Shown in pieces: positions 46,118-58,007 of a stretch of 64,000 bases of DNA; the stretch's first letter is position 1; each line of letters begins with the position of its first letter. The position numbers and the translations under genes are program-made. The notes beneath the pieces were generated by a model. It searched no databases and was not told the DNA's origin. It saw only the letters and a list, made by a program, of their open reading frames with translations. Origin of the DNA: Citrobacter farmeri (GTDB lineage: Bacteria > Pseudomonadota > Gammaproteobacteria > Enterobacterales > Enterobacteriaceae); assembly GCF_019048065.1 (NCBI RefSeq), contig NZ_CP077291.1:3162001-3226000 (forward strand). The letters run 5' to 3'.

Positions 46118-47113
46118 TTACAGGAACATCAGGAAATACATCAGGAACACGTTGACTAACAGGAGCAGTATGCCGGTCGGCACCTGCGCTTTAATGACCG
46201 CGTTTTTATCCGGCAGTTCCAGCAGCGCGGCGGGCACAATGTTAAAGTTCGCCGCCATCGGCGTCATCAGCGTGCCGCAATAGCCGGAGAACATCCCAAT
46301 GGCCGCCATCACCGCCGGATTCCCGCCGTGCTGGAGCACCAGGATCGGAATGCCAATTCCCGCAGTGACAATCGGGAAAGCGGCAAACGCATTGCCCATC
46401 ACCATCGTCAGCAGGGCCATCCCAATGGTATATACCGCTACCGCAATAAAGCGGCTGTCGACGGCCAGATACTCTTGCGTGAGATACGAAATTCCGCTGC
46501 CAACGCCTGCAGCCGTGAACAACAGCCCTAACGTCGCGAGGATCTGCGGCAGAATAAATGCCCAACCGATGGAGTCCAGCAGGCGACGCGCCTCCTGGAT
46601 CGGCTGATGTACCTTCTCATGAGTCATTTTGACAGCCATGCCCAGACCAATCAGCGAGCCCGCGGTCATCGAGAACAGCGTCACCAGCGTGGCGTGATTG
46701 CCCGGACCAAACACGGCGTCCTGCAATCCCGGAATATGGTTGAACATCAATACGCCAATCACGGTGACGACCGGAATGGCCAGCGCCGGATAAAACAGGC
46801 GGTTCCCCAGACGCGTGGCGCTCTCTTCACGCTGCTCGCGGGTACGCTGGTGATAACTCCCCAGTTTCACGCCGCCAAAGCCGGCAATCAGCGCCATTAA
46901 CACCACCGCGACCCCCACGGCAATATTGACCGTACGTTTGTCACCCACCAGTTGATACGTCCAGTCGCCCAGCAGGAACAACAGCCCGTAAACGCCCCAG
47001 AATAACCCAGTCGTCAGCCGACGCGGATTGGCTTTGTCCTGCCAGGACATGATGGCGACAATCAGCAGAACGATTCCCGCCAGCCAGTAGAGGTAGCTTT
47101 GCTGAAAATTCAT
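46118..47113 (-). CDS. DUF979 family membrane protein
   Basis: 331-aa inner-membrane protein with about nine hydrophobic segments. DUF979 proteins are nearly always encoded next to a DUF969 protein and a pyroglutamyl peptidase, so the pair is presumed to be a two-part transporter, perhaps for pyroglutamate or small peptides. A helix break resembling a binding loop lies at VMGNAFAAFPIVTAGIGIP. The start overlaps the DUF969 stop by 4 nt. Function is inferred from context only. Confidence 0.88.
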   Translation of the reverse strand: MNFQQSYLYWLAGIVLLIVAIMSWQDKANPRRLTTGLFWGVYGLLFLLGDWTYQLVGDKRTVNIAVGVAVVLMALIAGFGGVKLGSYHQRTREQREESATRLGNRLFYPALAIPVVTVIGVLMFNHIPGLQDAVFGPGNHATLVTLFSMTAGSLIGLGMAVKMTHEKVHQPIQEARRLLDSIGWAFILPQILATLGLLFTAAGVGSGISYLTQEYLAVDSRFIAVAVYTIGMALLTMVMGNAFAAFPIVTAGIGIPILVLQHGGNPAVMAAIGMFSGYCGTLMTPMAANFNIVPAALLELPDKNAVIKAQVPTGILLLLVNVFLMYFLMFL

Positions 47114-47838
47114 TGCGCCTCTCCTTTGCGGGTGTCGACAGAACCGGCTTTCGCCATCTCGCGTTGCAGATAATTATCCAGTCGCCACAGTCGCGTGCCG
47201 TGGATCACGAAGGCGCACAAGGCTGTCGGGATCCCCCACAGGGCAATATGCAGCGGCTCGGTCTGAATGCCGCCGGATTCCAGCATAAAGTTGTGCATGA
47301 AGATAATCGCGCCGAATGCCACGAAGATATCTTCACCAAAAAAGAGTCCCACGTTATCTGTCGCCGCCGACATTGCCCGCAGACGGTAGCGCACCGCGCC
47401 GGGCAAGGTCCCGTACGTTTTCTCCGCTGCCCCTTCCGCCATTGGCGCTAACAGGGGGCGCACCATTTGCGGGTGTCCGCCCAGGCTGGTCAGCCCCAGC
47501 GCGGCGGTAGCCTCACGAATAAACAGATAGACAATCAGCAGGCGGCCTGACGTGGCGCTTCGAATTTTGGCAATCCACGCCTGGGCACGCTCTTTCAAAC
47601 CGTGACGCTCGAGCAGACCGATAACCGCCAGCGGGATCAGCAGGATAAACGGCAGGTTGCGGGTATTGAGAAAACCTTCACCCAGCTTTTCGAGGATCGT
47701 GGCGATCGGCATCTGCGCCGCCAGTCCGGTGACGATCCCGGCGACAATAACCACCAGCACCGGGTTAAAACGTAAAAGAAATCCAACCACAATGACGGCA
47801 ATGCCCATCAGTGGCCAGAGCGTTATTGCATCTCCCAT
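47110..47838 (-). CDS. DUF969 family membrane protein
   Basis: 242-aa membrane protein with about six hydrophobic segments. GLTSLGGHPQMVRPLLAPMAEGAAE is the family signature. It is coupled by a 4-nt overlap to the DUF979 gene and is its presumed transporter partner. I start at ATG 47838 (MGDAITLWPLMG), with AGGA 7 nt upstream; a 24-codon extension is open but hydrophilic and lacks support. A 75-nt gap separates it from pxpA. Confidence 0.88.
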   Translation of the reverse strand: MGDAITLWPLMGIAVIVVGFLLRFNPVLVVIVAGIVTGLAAQMPIATILEKLGEGFLNTRNLPFILLIPLAVIGLLERHGLKERAQAWIAKIRSATSGRLLIVYLFIREATAALGLTSLGGHPQMVRPLLAPMAEGAAEKTYGTLPGAVRYRLRAMSAATDNVGLFFGEDIFVAFGAIIFMHNFMLESGGIQTEPLHIALWGIPTALCAFVIHGTRLWRLDNYLQREMAKAGSVDTRKGEAQ

Positions 47839-47913
47839 AATCCATTCCTGTATGTTGTGTTTTGTTGTGGTGTTTTTATATGCACAGCCCCTCTGTGGGG
47901 GCTGCGTCAATTC

Positions 47914-48648
47914 TTATGCGACAATCTCGATACCGCGTGATTCAAATGCCGAGCGTAAACGTCGGGCGAAGGCCAGCGCGTGTTCCCCATCGCCATGAAT
48001 ACAGACCGTCTGCGCCACAACGCTTGCCCATTCACCGGTGAGGCTTTTTACGCGTCCGCGCTCAACCATCTCCAGCGTTTGTGCCAGCGACTGTTCTTCG
48101 TCTTCAATCAGCGCGCCCGGTTGGCTGCGCGGCACCAGGCAGCCGTCCGCCTGATAACCGCGATCGGCGAACACCTCCTGGCGCGTGGCGAGACCGTAAC
48201 GCTCACCCGCGCGGATCAGTTCGCTTCCCGCCAGGCCGACCAGAATCAGCGCCGGATCGCAGGCGTACACCGCCTTCGCAATGGCATCCGCCAGTTGCGG
48301 ATCTTTCGCCGCCTGGTTGTAGAGCATGCCGTGAGGTTTCACATGACGCATGACGCCGCCCTCCGACCGGGTCATTGCGGCCAGCGCGCCGATTTGATAC
48401 AGCGTTTGCGCGTAGACCGTTTCTGCAGGCAGCGTCATCGCCGTGCGCCCAAAGTTTTCCCGATCCGGAAAGCTCGGGTGCGCGCCAATGGCAACGCCTT
48501 TTTTCAGCGCCTCACGCACGCTTGCCAGCATGGTTTGCGCATCGCCAGCATGAAATCCGCAGGCAATGTTGGCCGATGAGACCAGCGTCAGCAGTTCTCC
48601 ATCGCTGGCGCAACCTTCGCCGAGGTCCGCATTTAAATCAATGTTCAT
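47914..48648 (-). CDS. pxpA: 5-oxoprolinase subunit A
   Basis: 244-aa LamB/YcsF family subunit of the prokaryotic ATP-dependent 5-oxoprolinase, which opens 5-oxoproline to glutamate. The N-terminus [11 protein letters not shown] and IACGFHAGD, then [14 protein letters not shown], are characteristic. It overlaps the end of pxpC by 11 nt, showing coupling of all three subunits. Confidence 0.96.
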   Translation of the reverse strand: MNIDLNADLGEGCASDGELLTLVSSANIACGFHAGDAQTMLASVREALKKGVAIGAHPSFPDRENFGRTAMTLPAETVYAQTLYQIGALAAMTRSEGGVMRHVKPHGMLYNQAAKDPQLADAIAKAVYACDPALILVGLAGSELIRAGERYGLATRQEVFADRGYQADGCLVPRSQPGALIEDEEQSLAQTLEMVERGRVKSLTGEWASVVAQTVCIHGDGEHALAFARRLRSAFESRGIEIVA

Positions 48649-49570
48649 CGTTGAGTCGCCATGTGAGTTGTTCCAGATAGCGCTGTTGGTCCTGACGCGC
48701 TTTCAGCGCCTCCTCCAGCGAGCACTGAACAAAGTGGATAGGTTGACCGAGCGGAATTTGCGCCAGATGGTACATGTCGGCCTCGATAATGCAGGCGATG
48801 CGCGGATAGCCGCCGGTCGTCTGGGCATCGTTCATTAAGACAATCGGCTGACCGTTGTGCGGTACCTGAACCACACCGGGCAGCAGACCATGCGACACCA
48901 GTTCACGATCCGTCGTCCTCGTCAGCGGTTGCCCCTGCAAGCGGTAGCCCATCCGGTTACTCTGCGGACTGAGATGCCACGGCGATCGCCAGAATGACTC
49001 CTGCGAAACCGCGTCAAATTCGTGGTACTCCGGCCCCGGCAGCGCCCGAATGCGGTTTCCCCACAGCAGCTGTTTTACCCCCAGCGCCTCCCGGAACGCG
49101 CGTCGGGGTTTACCGATCGCCAGCCGGTCGCCATCTTTGAGCAGACGGCCTTCCAACCCGCCAATGCCCACTTTGAGATCGGTACTGCATGACCCCATCA
49201 CTTCCGGCACGTCGATGCCACCTGCCAGCGCAAGATAGCTGCGCATTCCGTGCTGCGGACGCTTCAGCGCCAGGCGCTGGCCCGCTTTCACCGGCAGACG
49301 CCAGCCGGTCCAGACGGGGTGATTATCCAGTCGCGCTTCACATCCCGCACCGGTCAGGGCAAACCAGCCGTCGGTCTCAAACTCCACAACCAACTGACCG
49401 AGGGTAATTTCCAGCACTGGCGCACTGGCCTCATTGCCCACCAACAGGTTGGCGATTTGCATTGCGGGTTTATCCAGCGCGCCGCAGTGGCTAACGCCTG
49501 ACTGACGAAAGCCGTGGCGACCGCCGTCCTGAACCGAGGTGTACAGCCCCGCGCGAATAATATTCAGCAT
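48638..49570 (-). CDS. pxpC: 5-oxoprolinase subunit C
   Basis: 310-aa subunit of the 5-oxoprolinase complex (biotin-dependent carboxyltransferase-like fold). The start [20 protein letters not shown] and [21 protein letters not shown] are typical. It overlaps pxpB by 7 nt and pxpA by 11 nt. With PxpA and PxpB it uses ATP to turn 5-oxoproline, a damage product of glutamine and glutamate, into glutamate. Confidence 0.96.
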   Translation of the reverse strand: MLNIIRAGLYTSVQDGGRHGFRQSGVSHCGALDKPAMQIANLLVGNEASAPVLEITLGQLVVEFETDGWFALTGAGCEARLDNHPVWTGWRLPVKAGQRLALKRPQHGMRSYLALAGGIDVPEVMGSCSTDLKVGIGGLEGRLLKDGDRLAIGKPRRAFREALGVKQLLWGNRIRALPGPEYHEFDAVSQESFWRSPWHLSPQSNRMGYRLQGQPLTRTTDRELVSHGLLPGVVQVPHNGQPIVLMNDAQTTGGYPRIACIIEADMYHLAQIPLGQPIHFVQCSLEEALKARQDQQRYLEQLTWRLNDEH

Positions 49571-50220
49571 ACCCCCTCCTTCTGCGGGATAAAGCGCACG
49601 CTATCGCCGGGCCGCAGGAGAACCGGTTGCTCTTTTTTCGGGTCGAACAGGGGTAGCGAAGTATGACCGATCAGTTGCCAGCCGCCGGGCGTTGGCAGCG
49701 GATAAATACCCGTTTGCGGCCCGCCGATACCCACCGACCCCGCCGGAACCCTCAGTCGCGGCTCCGCCCGTCTTGGCGTGTGCAGTTGTTCCGGTAAGCT
49801 GCCGAGATACGGGAAACCGGGCTGAAAACCTAAAAACCAGACCACATACTCGACCGACGCGTGCAGTTCCACTACCTGCTTTTCAGTCAGACCGCTGTGA
49901 CGGGCAACGTCTGCCAGATCGGGACCGCCAGCGCCGCCGTAGATCACCGGAATTTCGATATAGCGCGAGTCAGGCTCCAGCGCCTCACTCTCCTCCCACC
50001 AGCGTTGCAGGCGTTCAATCGCATCCAGCGCCAGCGTTTGCGGGTCGCGCAGGATCACGGTGATATTGTTCATTCCCGGAATCGCCTCAACGACGTTTGG
50101 CGTCTCAACCAAACGCTGCGCCAGCCGCCAGATACGTTTCTGGCTCGCCAGCGTCACCGGCGGCTCAAGCTCCAGCACCACCGCCGTTTCACCTAACAGA
50201 TAACAACGCGCTCGTTGCAC
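49564..50220 (-). CDS. pxpB: 5-oxoprolinase subunit B
   Basis: 218-aa KipI-like subunit of 5-oxoprolinase. The sequence contains [21 protein letters not shown] and [24 protein letters not shown], both conserved in the family. It lies 21 nt after ybgI and overlaps pxpC by 7 nt. Confidence 0.96.
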   Translation of the reverse strand: MQRARCYLLGETAVVLELEPPVTLASQKRIWRLAQRLVETPNVVEAIPGMNNITVILRDPQTLALDAIERLQRWWEESEALEPDSRYIEIPVIYGGAGGPDLADVARHSGLTEKQVVELHASVEYVVWFLGFQPGFPYLGSLPEQLHTPRRAEPRLRVPAGSVGIGGPQTGIYPLPTPGGWQLIGHTSLPLFDPKKEQPVLLRPGDSVRFIPQKEGVC

Positions 50221-50241
50221 TTGCGTTCCTCTTGTTTTTAT

Positions 50242-50985
50242 TTATGCCGGGTTTGGAATATCAATAAACGTCACATCCAAATCGGTGTTCTCTGTCAGCC
50301 ATTCGCTGAGCGCGCGGATCCCGCCGCGTTCAGTGGCATGGTGTCCGGCGGCGTAAAAATGCAGCCCCTGTTCACGGGCAGAGTGGATGGTTTGTTCGGA
50401 AACTTCACCTGTGATAAAGGCGTCGACACCAGCCTGCGCGGCGCTGTCGATGAAGCTTTGTCCGCCGCCGGTGCACCAGGCGACGCGTTTGACGGTATCT
50501 GGCCCGGTATCACCGCACCACAACGGCTTGCGCCCAAGACGCGCTTCAATCCACGACGCCAGTTCCAGCCCGGAGACCGGCATCGCCAGTTCGCCCCAGG
50601 GTACCAGCGGCTCGATTTCCCCCATTACGGTGATCCCCAACAGCGCCGCCAGTTGCGCGTTGTTGCCCAGTTCGGGATGCGCATCCAGCGGGAGATGCCA
50701 GCCGTAGAGGTTAATGTCATTCGCCAGCAACGTTTTCAGACGATTGCGCTTCATCCCGCGAATCACCGGGGACTCGCCTTTCCAGAAATAACCATGATGA
50801 ACGATGACCGCATCGGCTTGCAGACGCACCGCTTCATCCAGTAACGCCTGACTGGCGGTCACGCCGGTGACGATTTTCTGCACCGTCTCTTTGCCTTCAA
50901 CCTGTAAACCGTTTGGCGCGTAGTCACTGATAGCGGCGCTGTTCAGTTTCTCGTTGATCAGTTGTTCCAGTTCGGTGTTTTTCAT
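50242..50985 (-). CDS. ybgI: YbgI, NIF3 family metal-binding protein
   Basis: 247-aa member of the NIF3/GTP cyclohydrolase I type 2 family, which forms a hexameric ring with a di-metal site. Metal ligands are visible in VIVHHGYFW, the aspartate of HLPLDAHPELGN, and GHHATERGG near the C-terminus. Function is not settled. Of two tandem ATGs, 50985 is better spaced from GGGA and matches E. coli. It heads the minus-strand run to pxpBCA, pcp and nei. Confidence 0.93.
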   Translation of the reverse strand: MKNTELEQLINEKLNSAAISDYAPNGLQVEGKETVQKIVTGVTASQALLDEAVRLQADAVIVHHGYFWKGESPVIRGMKRNRLKTLLANDINLYGWHLPLDAHPELGNNAQLAALLGITVMGEIEPLVPWGELAMPVSGLELASWIEARLGRKPLWCGDTGPDTVKRVAWCTGGGQSFIDSAAQAGVDAFITGEVSEQTIHSAREQGLHFYAAGHHATERGGIRALSEWLTENTDLDVTFIDIPNPA

Positions 50986-51096
50986 CATCGATCCCTTGTT
51001 TATTTATGCACTCCGTTAACATAGCGTCCCAGTGCCTGTTCGTCGATAGTCAATTCTTTGTCATATTAATAAACCATCGCCCCCGCGCTTAGCCAT

Positions 51097-51122
51097 AAAA
51101 AAGGGGCGTATTTACGCACCTC
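51097..51122 (-). terminator. Terminator after phrB
   Basis: On the minus strand AGGTGCGTA and TACGCCCCT form a stem with one mismatch and a 2-nt loop, followed by TTTTTT. It lies about 40 nt after the phrB stop. Confidence 0.8.
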
Positions 51123-51160
51123 TTACTGAATAGTTATGGGGGTCTGACGCATAGTCACCG

Positions 51161-52579
51161 TTAGCTTTTTCGCGCGGCCTCATACGCGGCAAGTGTCTCC
51201 AGGCGCGCCTGTTTGTGATCGACAATAGGCTGCGGATAGTCGAGGGAAATGCCCGCTTTTGTTGCCCATTTCCACGGCTCGTGTATCGCCTTACCCGGCA
51301 CAGCGCTAAGTTCCGGGATCCACTGGCGGATAAACTCACCCTCGCTGTCGAACTTTTCACCCTGCGTCGTCGGATTAAAAATGCGGAAATACGGCGCGGC
51401 GTCGGTTCCGGTGGAGGCAGCCCACTGCCAGCCACCATTATTCGCGGCGAGATCGCCATCTATCAGTTGTGACATGAAATAGCGCTCGCCTTTACGCCAG
51501 TCGATCAGCAGATCTTTTACCAGGAAGCTGGCCGTAATCATCCGCAGACGGTTATGCATCCAGCCAGTGGCGTTCAGCTGTCGCATCGCCGCATCGACAA
51601 TCGGATACCCTGTTTTTCCCTCCTGCCAGGCCTGCAAATGGGCCGCACTGTCCCGCCAGCACACACGATCGGTCCAGAGAATAAAGGGACGGTACTTGCA
51701 CAGTTCAGGATGGTAGGTCATCAGATGGCGATAAAAATCGCGCCAGATAAGTTCGTTCAGCCAGACGCTGCCCGCACCGCCATCCAGCGCCTGCGGCTGT
51801 TCCGCCAGCAGGCGATGCAGACACTGGCGCGGCGACAAGCCTCCCGTTGCCAGACTGGCGGACAAACGACTGGTGCCCTCAATGGCCGGAAAGTCACGTC
51901 GTTCGTCATATTCTCCCGCGTCCTGCTGGCAGAACTGGCGTAGCCGGGCAATCGCGGCTTTCTCTTGTGCCGGGAAAAGGGCCTGGTCAAAATCCTGCTG
52001 CGGATAGTTAAGCCTAATCGGCGGTAACGATGTCGAAACGTCATGCCCCTCACGTCGTTCGGGCGCGGAAACGCATACCGGCATTCCCTCTTTCAGCCGT
52101 TTTAACCAGGCGTTTTTAAACGGCGTGAAGACTTTATACATCTCGTTATTTCCCGTCATCACCGCGCCCGGCGGCAGGATCACGCTATCATCAAACCCTT
52201 CGCAAACCACATTGGGCAGCGCACTTTCCACTGCCGCATCGCGCTCGCGCTCATTCACTTCATATTGATAGTGGTAGAACAGATGGCTGACGTTTTGCTG
52301 TTCACACACCGCCTTCACCGTTTCGATGCTGGCCGCAAAATCATTGACCTCTTCAAACAGCAGCGGAATGCCTTTTTCCGCGAGCGCCGTTTGTAAGGCC
52401 GTCAACTGGGCCTGAATAAAGGCGGCCTGCCGCGGTGACATCTCATGGTCCGCCCACTGTCCAGGCGTGGAGATAAACAACGCCACGACGCGCGCAGCCC
52501 GCTGGCGGCAGGCGGCGGCAAGGGCAAGATGGTCATGCAGACGGAGATCGCGACGAAACCAGACCAGATGGGTGGACAT
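51161..52579 (-). CDS. phrB: Deoxyribodipyrimidine photolyase
   Basis: 472-aa light-driven DNA repair enzyme that splits cyclobutane pyrimidine dimers. It has an N-terminal antenna domain (LVWFRRDLRLHDHLAL) and a C-terminal FAD domain with LIWRDFYRHLM, DAAMRQLNATGWMHNRLRMI and WQWAASTGTDAAPYFRIFNP, including the conserved Trp/His residues of the dimer pocket. It follows ybgA by 18 nt in the same operon. Confidence 0.97.
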   Translation of the reverse strand: MSTHLVWFRRDLRLHDHLALAAACRQRAARVVALFISTPGQWADHEMSPRQAAFIQAQLTALQTALAEKGIPLLFEEVNDFAASIETVKAVCEQQNVSHLFYHYQYEVNERERDAAVESALPNVVCEGFDDSVILPPGAVMTGNNEMYKVFTPFKNAWLKRLKEGMPVCVSAPERREGHDVSTSLPPIRLNYPQQDFDQALFPAQEKAAIARLRQFCQQDAGEYDERRDFPAIEGTSRLSASLATGGLSPRQCLHRLLAEQPQALDGGAGSVWLNELIWRDFYRHLMTYHPELCKYRPFILWTDRVCWRDSAAHLQAWQEGKTGYPIVDAAMRQLNATGWMHNRLRMITASFLVKDLLIDWRKGERYFMSQLIDGDLAANNGGWQWAASTGTDAAPYFRIFNPTTQGEKFDSEGEFIRQWIPELSAVPGKAIHEPWKWATKAGISLDYPQPIVDHKQARLETLAAYEAARKS

Positions 52580-52597
52580 AACACTCCCGAAAAAAAA

Positions 52598-53551
52598 TCA
52601 ACTCCCGTAGCGCAGTCGCAGAGCTTCCGGCCAGGGATCAAAATAGCGTTGCCCGGCGAGATACGCATCCGGATATTCCGCCATATAGTGTTTGAGCAGC
52701 GTGACGGGTGCAAGCAGTGGTTGCGTGGCGCGTCGATAGCCGTCAATGAGGGAAGCCAACTCCTGCCGCTGACGGGCATTGAGCTGTTTGCGAAAATAGC
52801 CCTGAACGTGCATCAGGACATTGGTATGGTTTCGCCGGGTGGCAGGATGGGACATCAGTTTCATCAGGCGCAGACGATATTCAATGAAGAATTCATCCAG
52901 ACTTTTCCATTCGTGGATGGCGGCGACAAAGCGCCCCAGTTCGCGATATTCCGGTTGAGAATGAGCCAGCAGCAACAGTTTATAGCGGCTGTGATAGTCA
53001 ATCAGCGCGCCGCGCGTCAATCCTTGTTGGCGCAGCCCATGCAATTCATGCAGCGCATAAATCCGCGCGACAAAATTTTCTCGTAATTGTGGATCGTGCA
53101 GTCGCCCGTCCTCTTCAACAGGGAGCCACGGGAAGCGCGCCATCAGCACTGCGGTATAAATACCGCGCCCGGCTTTACGGTTGTTTTTTCCTTCCGCGTC
53201 ATACACGCGTACACGCTCCATGCCGCAACTGGGGGATTTCGCACAGACGATGTAGCCGCAAAGGTGTTCGAAACGGCTGACACGTTCTTCACTGAACGCG
53301 GTCATCATCTGGGTTAAATCGCCCTCCCGCCGATCGCTGAAACGCAATGCAATTGCCTCTTCCGTTTTAACTAAACGCAATGCAGGACGCGGCACCGCCA
53401 GGCCGATCGCCATTTCCGGACAGACGGGTTCAAAATGCACCCACGGTGAAAGTTCTTCGACTGCAAAGGTCAGGCGCTTATGTCCACCATCAAAGCGAAC
53501 CGCCTCCCCTAACAAACAGGCGCTAATGCCAACAGGGATTTTCTCGCTCAT
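52598..53551 (-). CDS. ybgA: YbgA, DUF523 and DUF1722 two-domain protein
   Basis: 317-aa protein with an N-terminal DUF523 domain (GISACLLGEAVRFDGGHK, and CAKSPSCGM) and a C-terminal DUF1722/YbgA domain (HSRYKLLLLAHSQPEYRELG, and NVLMHVQGYFRKQL). As I recall, the E. coli K-12 protein has only the second domain, so this is the longer form common in other bacteria. Its link with phr suggests a role in photoproduct or cofactor handling, but none is shown. I start at ATG 53551 (MSEKIPVG) with AGGAG 5 nt upstream; the much longer open frame runs into ybfA. Confidence 0.92.
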   Translation of the reverse strand: MSEKIPVGISACLLGEAVRFDGGHKRLTFAVEELSPWVHFEPVCPEMAIGLAVPRPALRLVKTEEAIALRFSDRREGDLTQMMTAFSEERVSRFEHLCGYIVCAKSPSCGMERVRVYDAEGKNNRKAGRGIYTAVLMARFPWLPVEEDGRLHDPQLRENFVARIYALHELHGLRQQGLTRGALIDYHSRYKLLLLAHSQPEYRELGRFVAAIHEWKSLDEFFIEYRLRLMKLMSHPATRRNHTNVLMHVQGYFRKQLNARQRQELASLIDGYRRATQPLLAPVTLLKHYMAEYPDAYLAGQRYFDPWPEALRLRYGS

Positions 53552-53597
53552 GATGTCTCCTTTTCCATTTCTGAAATAAGTGTAGACACAGAGACAT

Positions 53598-53627
53598 AAA
53601 AAAACCGCCACATTGCTGTTGGCGGTT
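53598..53627 (-). terminator. Terminator after ybfA
   Basis: AACCGCCA (53603-53610) and TGGCGGTT (53620-53627) form an 8-bp stem with a 9-nt loop. On the minus strand the stem is followed by a run of T (A-run from 53598). It lies 19 nt after the ybfA stop. Confidence 0.85.
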
Positions 53628-53645
53628 CTTTTGAACGCGATGATC

Positions 53646-53852
53646 TTAGTAGAAATCGCCGGTGGCTTTTTCAGCCTGATCCATCCACACCGGCTTATCG
53701 CTGGTTTTCGACCACACGCGGTGTAAATAGCTGTAAAAACGGGCGCGGTCTTTCCAGAACAGCATGACCGGCAATGCCAGCACCCCAGCCACAACGGCGA
53801 AAGTACGGCGTAACAATACAACATGCGCTGGATATTCTTTGTACAATTCCAT
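53646..53852 (-). CDS. ybfA: YbfA, small membrane protein
   Basis: 68-aa protein ([18 protein letters not shown], then a hydrophobic stretch [14 protein letters not shown], ending AEKATGDFY). It matches the E. coli YbfA C-terminus almost exactly and has one predicted membrane segment. Function is unknown. I start at ATG 53852, behind GGGGAG; a longer open frame has no ribosome-binding site. It is divergent from kdpFABCDE across 309 nt. Confidence 0.92.
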   Translation of the reverse strand: MELYKEYPAHVVLLRRTFAVVAGVLALPVMLFWKDRARFYSYLHRVWSKTSDKPVWMDQAEKATGDFY

Positions 53853-54062
53853 CGTTTGTCTCCCCTTTATCTGGCCGGTAATCATCACCGGTAAAGTCAA
53901 ATTGGTTATCTGCTGAAAATAGTACCGCTTTGCGTGTAATTTTACTACTCATCCGACCACTTATTTTTAGCTATTTACGTTCTGTTTATCTTTATTTCGT
54001 AACTAAGTTACAAAATAGTTAAATTAATACTAATCATTAGTTAAATGATGGTCTTTGCCATT

Positions 54063-54123
54063 TTTATACTTTTTTTACATCCCCGCCGCCGATTTTTGCA
54101 AAATCTTTGCAGCCAGATATTTA
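54063..54123 (+). promoter_or_regulatory. KdpE-dependent kdp promoter
   Basis: TTTATACTTTTTTTACA at 54063-54079 equals the KdpE-binding box of E. coli as I recall it. Downstream, TTGCAA (54096-54101) and TATTTA (54118-54123), spaced by 16 bp, make a weak sigma-70 promoter, as expected for an activator-dependent start. The rest of the 309-nt gap between ybfA and kdpF is AT-rich and has no gene. Confidence 0.85.
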
Positions 54124-54161
54124 CGCTCTGTTTATCACATTTATGCCACTGGAGGTGCACT

Positions 54162-54251
54162 GTGAGTGCAGGCGTGATAATCGGTATCGTGCTGATTTTC
54201 TTATTATTAGGTTATCTGGTGTATGCATTAATCAATGCGGAGGCGTTCTGA
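54162..54251 (+). CDS. kdpF: KdpF, small subunit of the K+-transporting ATPase
   Basis: 29-codon membrane peptide starting at GTG ([18 protein letters not shown], then [10 protein letters not shown]), nearly the same as in E. coli. One transmembrane helix stabilises the KdpABC complex. GGAGG lies 6 nt before the GTG. The stop TGA shares its last base with the kdpA ATG. Confidence 0.95.
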   Translation: MSAGVIIGIVLIFLLLGYLVYALINAEAF

Positions 54252-55930
54252 TGGCTGCGCAAGGATTTTTACTCATCGCCAGTTTTCTGGTGATTTTATT
54301 CGTGCTCGCCAGACCGTTAGGCGCGGGCCTGGCACTACTGATCGGCAATAATTCACTGCCAGGTACAGCGGGCATTGAGCGTCTGATCTGGCGCGGGCTG
54401 GGCATTTCGTCACACGAGATGAACTGGAAACAGTACCTGCTGGCGATCCTCGGCCTGAACGTACTGGGGCTGGTGATTCTGTTTCTGATGTTAATGGGGC
54501 AACACCTTCTCCCGCTGAATCCACAGCAATTGCCTGGCCTGTCATGGCATCTGGCGCTCAACACGGCGGTCAGCTTCGTTGCTAACACCAACTGGCAGTC
54601 CTACAGCGGGGAAACCACCCTAAGCTACTTCAGTCAGATGGCCGGGCTGACGGTACAAAACTTTTTATCTGCCGCAACGGGGATCGCCGTGGTATTCGCC
54701 CTGATCCGCGCCTTTACGCGCCAGAGCATGAGCACGCTGGGCAATGCGTGGGTCGATCTGGTGCGCATTACGCTGTGGATCTTATTCCCCATCGCGCTGG
54801 TGATTGCGCTGTTCTTTATTCAGCAAGGCAGTCTGCAAAACCTGCTGCCCTATCAACCCTTCACCACCCTGGAAGGCGTACGGCAACTGCTGCCTATGGG
54901 GCCCGTGGCCTCGCAGGAAGCCATCAAAATGCTGGGGACCAACGGCGGTGGCTTCTTTAATGCCAACTCAGCGCACCCGTTCGAAAACCCAACTGCACTG
55001 ACCAACATGGTGCAAATGCTGGCGATCTTTTTACTTCCAGCCGCACTCTGTTTCGCGTTTGGTGACGCGGCTGGCGATCGTCGTCAGGGACGGATGCTGC
55101 TGTGGGCCATGTCGCTCATCTTTATCGTCTGCGTTGCGGTAGTGATGTGGGCTGAGATTCAGGGCAACCCGCACCTGCTGCAGTTTGGCGCAGACGCCAG
55201 TCTCAATATGGAAGGCAAAGAGAGCCGCTTTGGCGTGCTGGTAAGCAGTCTGTTTGCCGTGGTCACGACGGCGGCCTCGTGCGGGGCGGTGATCGCCATG
55301 CACGACTCGATGACTGCGCTGGGCGGCATGGTGCCGATGTGGCTCATGCAAATCGGTGAAGTGGTATTCGGCGGCGTCGGTTCAGGTCTTTACGGCATGC
55401 TGCTGTTCGTGCTGCTGGCGGTGTTTATCGCCGGGCTGATGATTGGCCGCACCCCCGAATACCTGGGCAAGAAAATCGACGTTCGCGAGATGAAAATGAC
55501 CGCGTTGGCGATTCTGGTCACCCCGGCGCTGGTGTTACTCGGCACCGCGCTCGCCATGATGACCGATGCAGGACGCAGCGCCATGCTCAACCCCGGCCCA
55601 CACGGCTTCAGCGAAGTGCTGTACGCCGTCTCTTCCGCGGCCAACAACAACGGCAGCGCCTTTGCGGGTCTGAGCGCCAACACTCCGTTCTGGAACTGCC
55701 TGCTGGCGTTCTGCATGTTTGTCGGTCGCTTCGGGGTCATCATTCCGGTGATGGCCATTGCCGGCTCGCTGGTGGCGAAAAAAAGCCAACCGGCCAGCCC
55801 CGGGACGCTGGCGACGCACGGCGCGCTGTTTATCGGCTTACTGATAGGCACGGTGCTGTTAGTCGGCGCCCTGACCTTTATTCCTGCACTGGCGCTTGGC
55901 CCAGTCGCTGAACACCTTTCCTTACGCTGA
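54251..55930 (+). CDS. kdpA: KdpA, K+-binding and translocating subunit
   Basis: 559-aa inner-membrane subunit with four K+-channel-like M-P-M repeats; selectivity-filter-type loops are visible at [48 protein letters not shown] and [15 protein letters not shown]. It takes up K+ with very high affinity at low external K+. I start at ATG 54251 ([10 protein letters not shown]), which overlaps the kdpF stop; the frame is open further upstream through kdpF. It ends 20 nt before kdpB. Confidence 0.97.
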   Translation: MAAQGFLLIASFLVILFVLARPLGAGLALLIGNNSLPGTAGIERLIWRGLGISSHEMNWKQYLLAILGLNVLGLVILFLMLMGQHLLPLNPQQLPGLSWHLALNTAVSFVANTNWQSYSGETTLSYFSQMAGLTVQNFLSAATGIAVVFALIRAFTRQSMSTLGNAWVDLVRITLWILFPIALVIALFFIQQGSLQNLLPYQPFTTLEGVRQLLPMGPVASQEAIKMLGTNGGGFFNANSAHPFENPTALTNMVQMLAIFLLPAALCFAFGDAAGDRRQGRMLLWAMSLIFIVCVAVVMWAEIQGNPHLLQFGADASLNMEGKESRFGVLVSSLFAVVTTAASCGAVIAMHDSMTALGGMVPMWLMQIGEVVFGGVGSGLYGMLLFVLLAVFIAGLMIGRTPEYLGKKIDVREMKMTALAILVTPALVLLGTALAMMTDAGRSAMLNPGPHGFSEVLYAVSSAANNNGSAFAGLSANTPFWNCLLAFCMFVGRFGVIIPVMAIAGSLVAKKSQPASPGTLATHGALFIGLLIGTVLLVGALTFIPALALGPVAEHLSLR

Positions 55931-55950
55931 GCGATGCGGAGCACAATGTT

Positions 55951-57999
<2,049 letters not shown>

Positions 58000-58007
58000 G
58001 GTATCTG

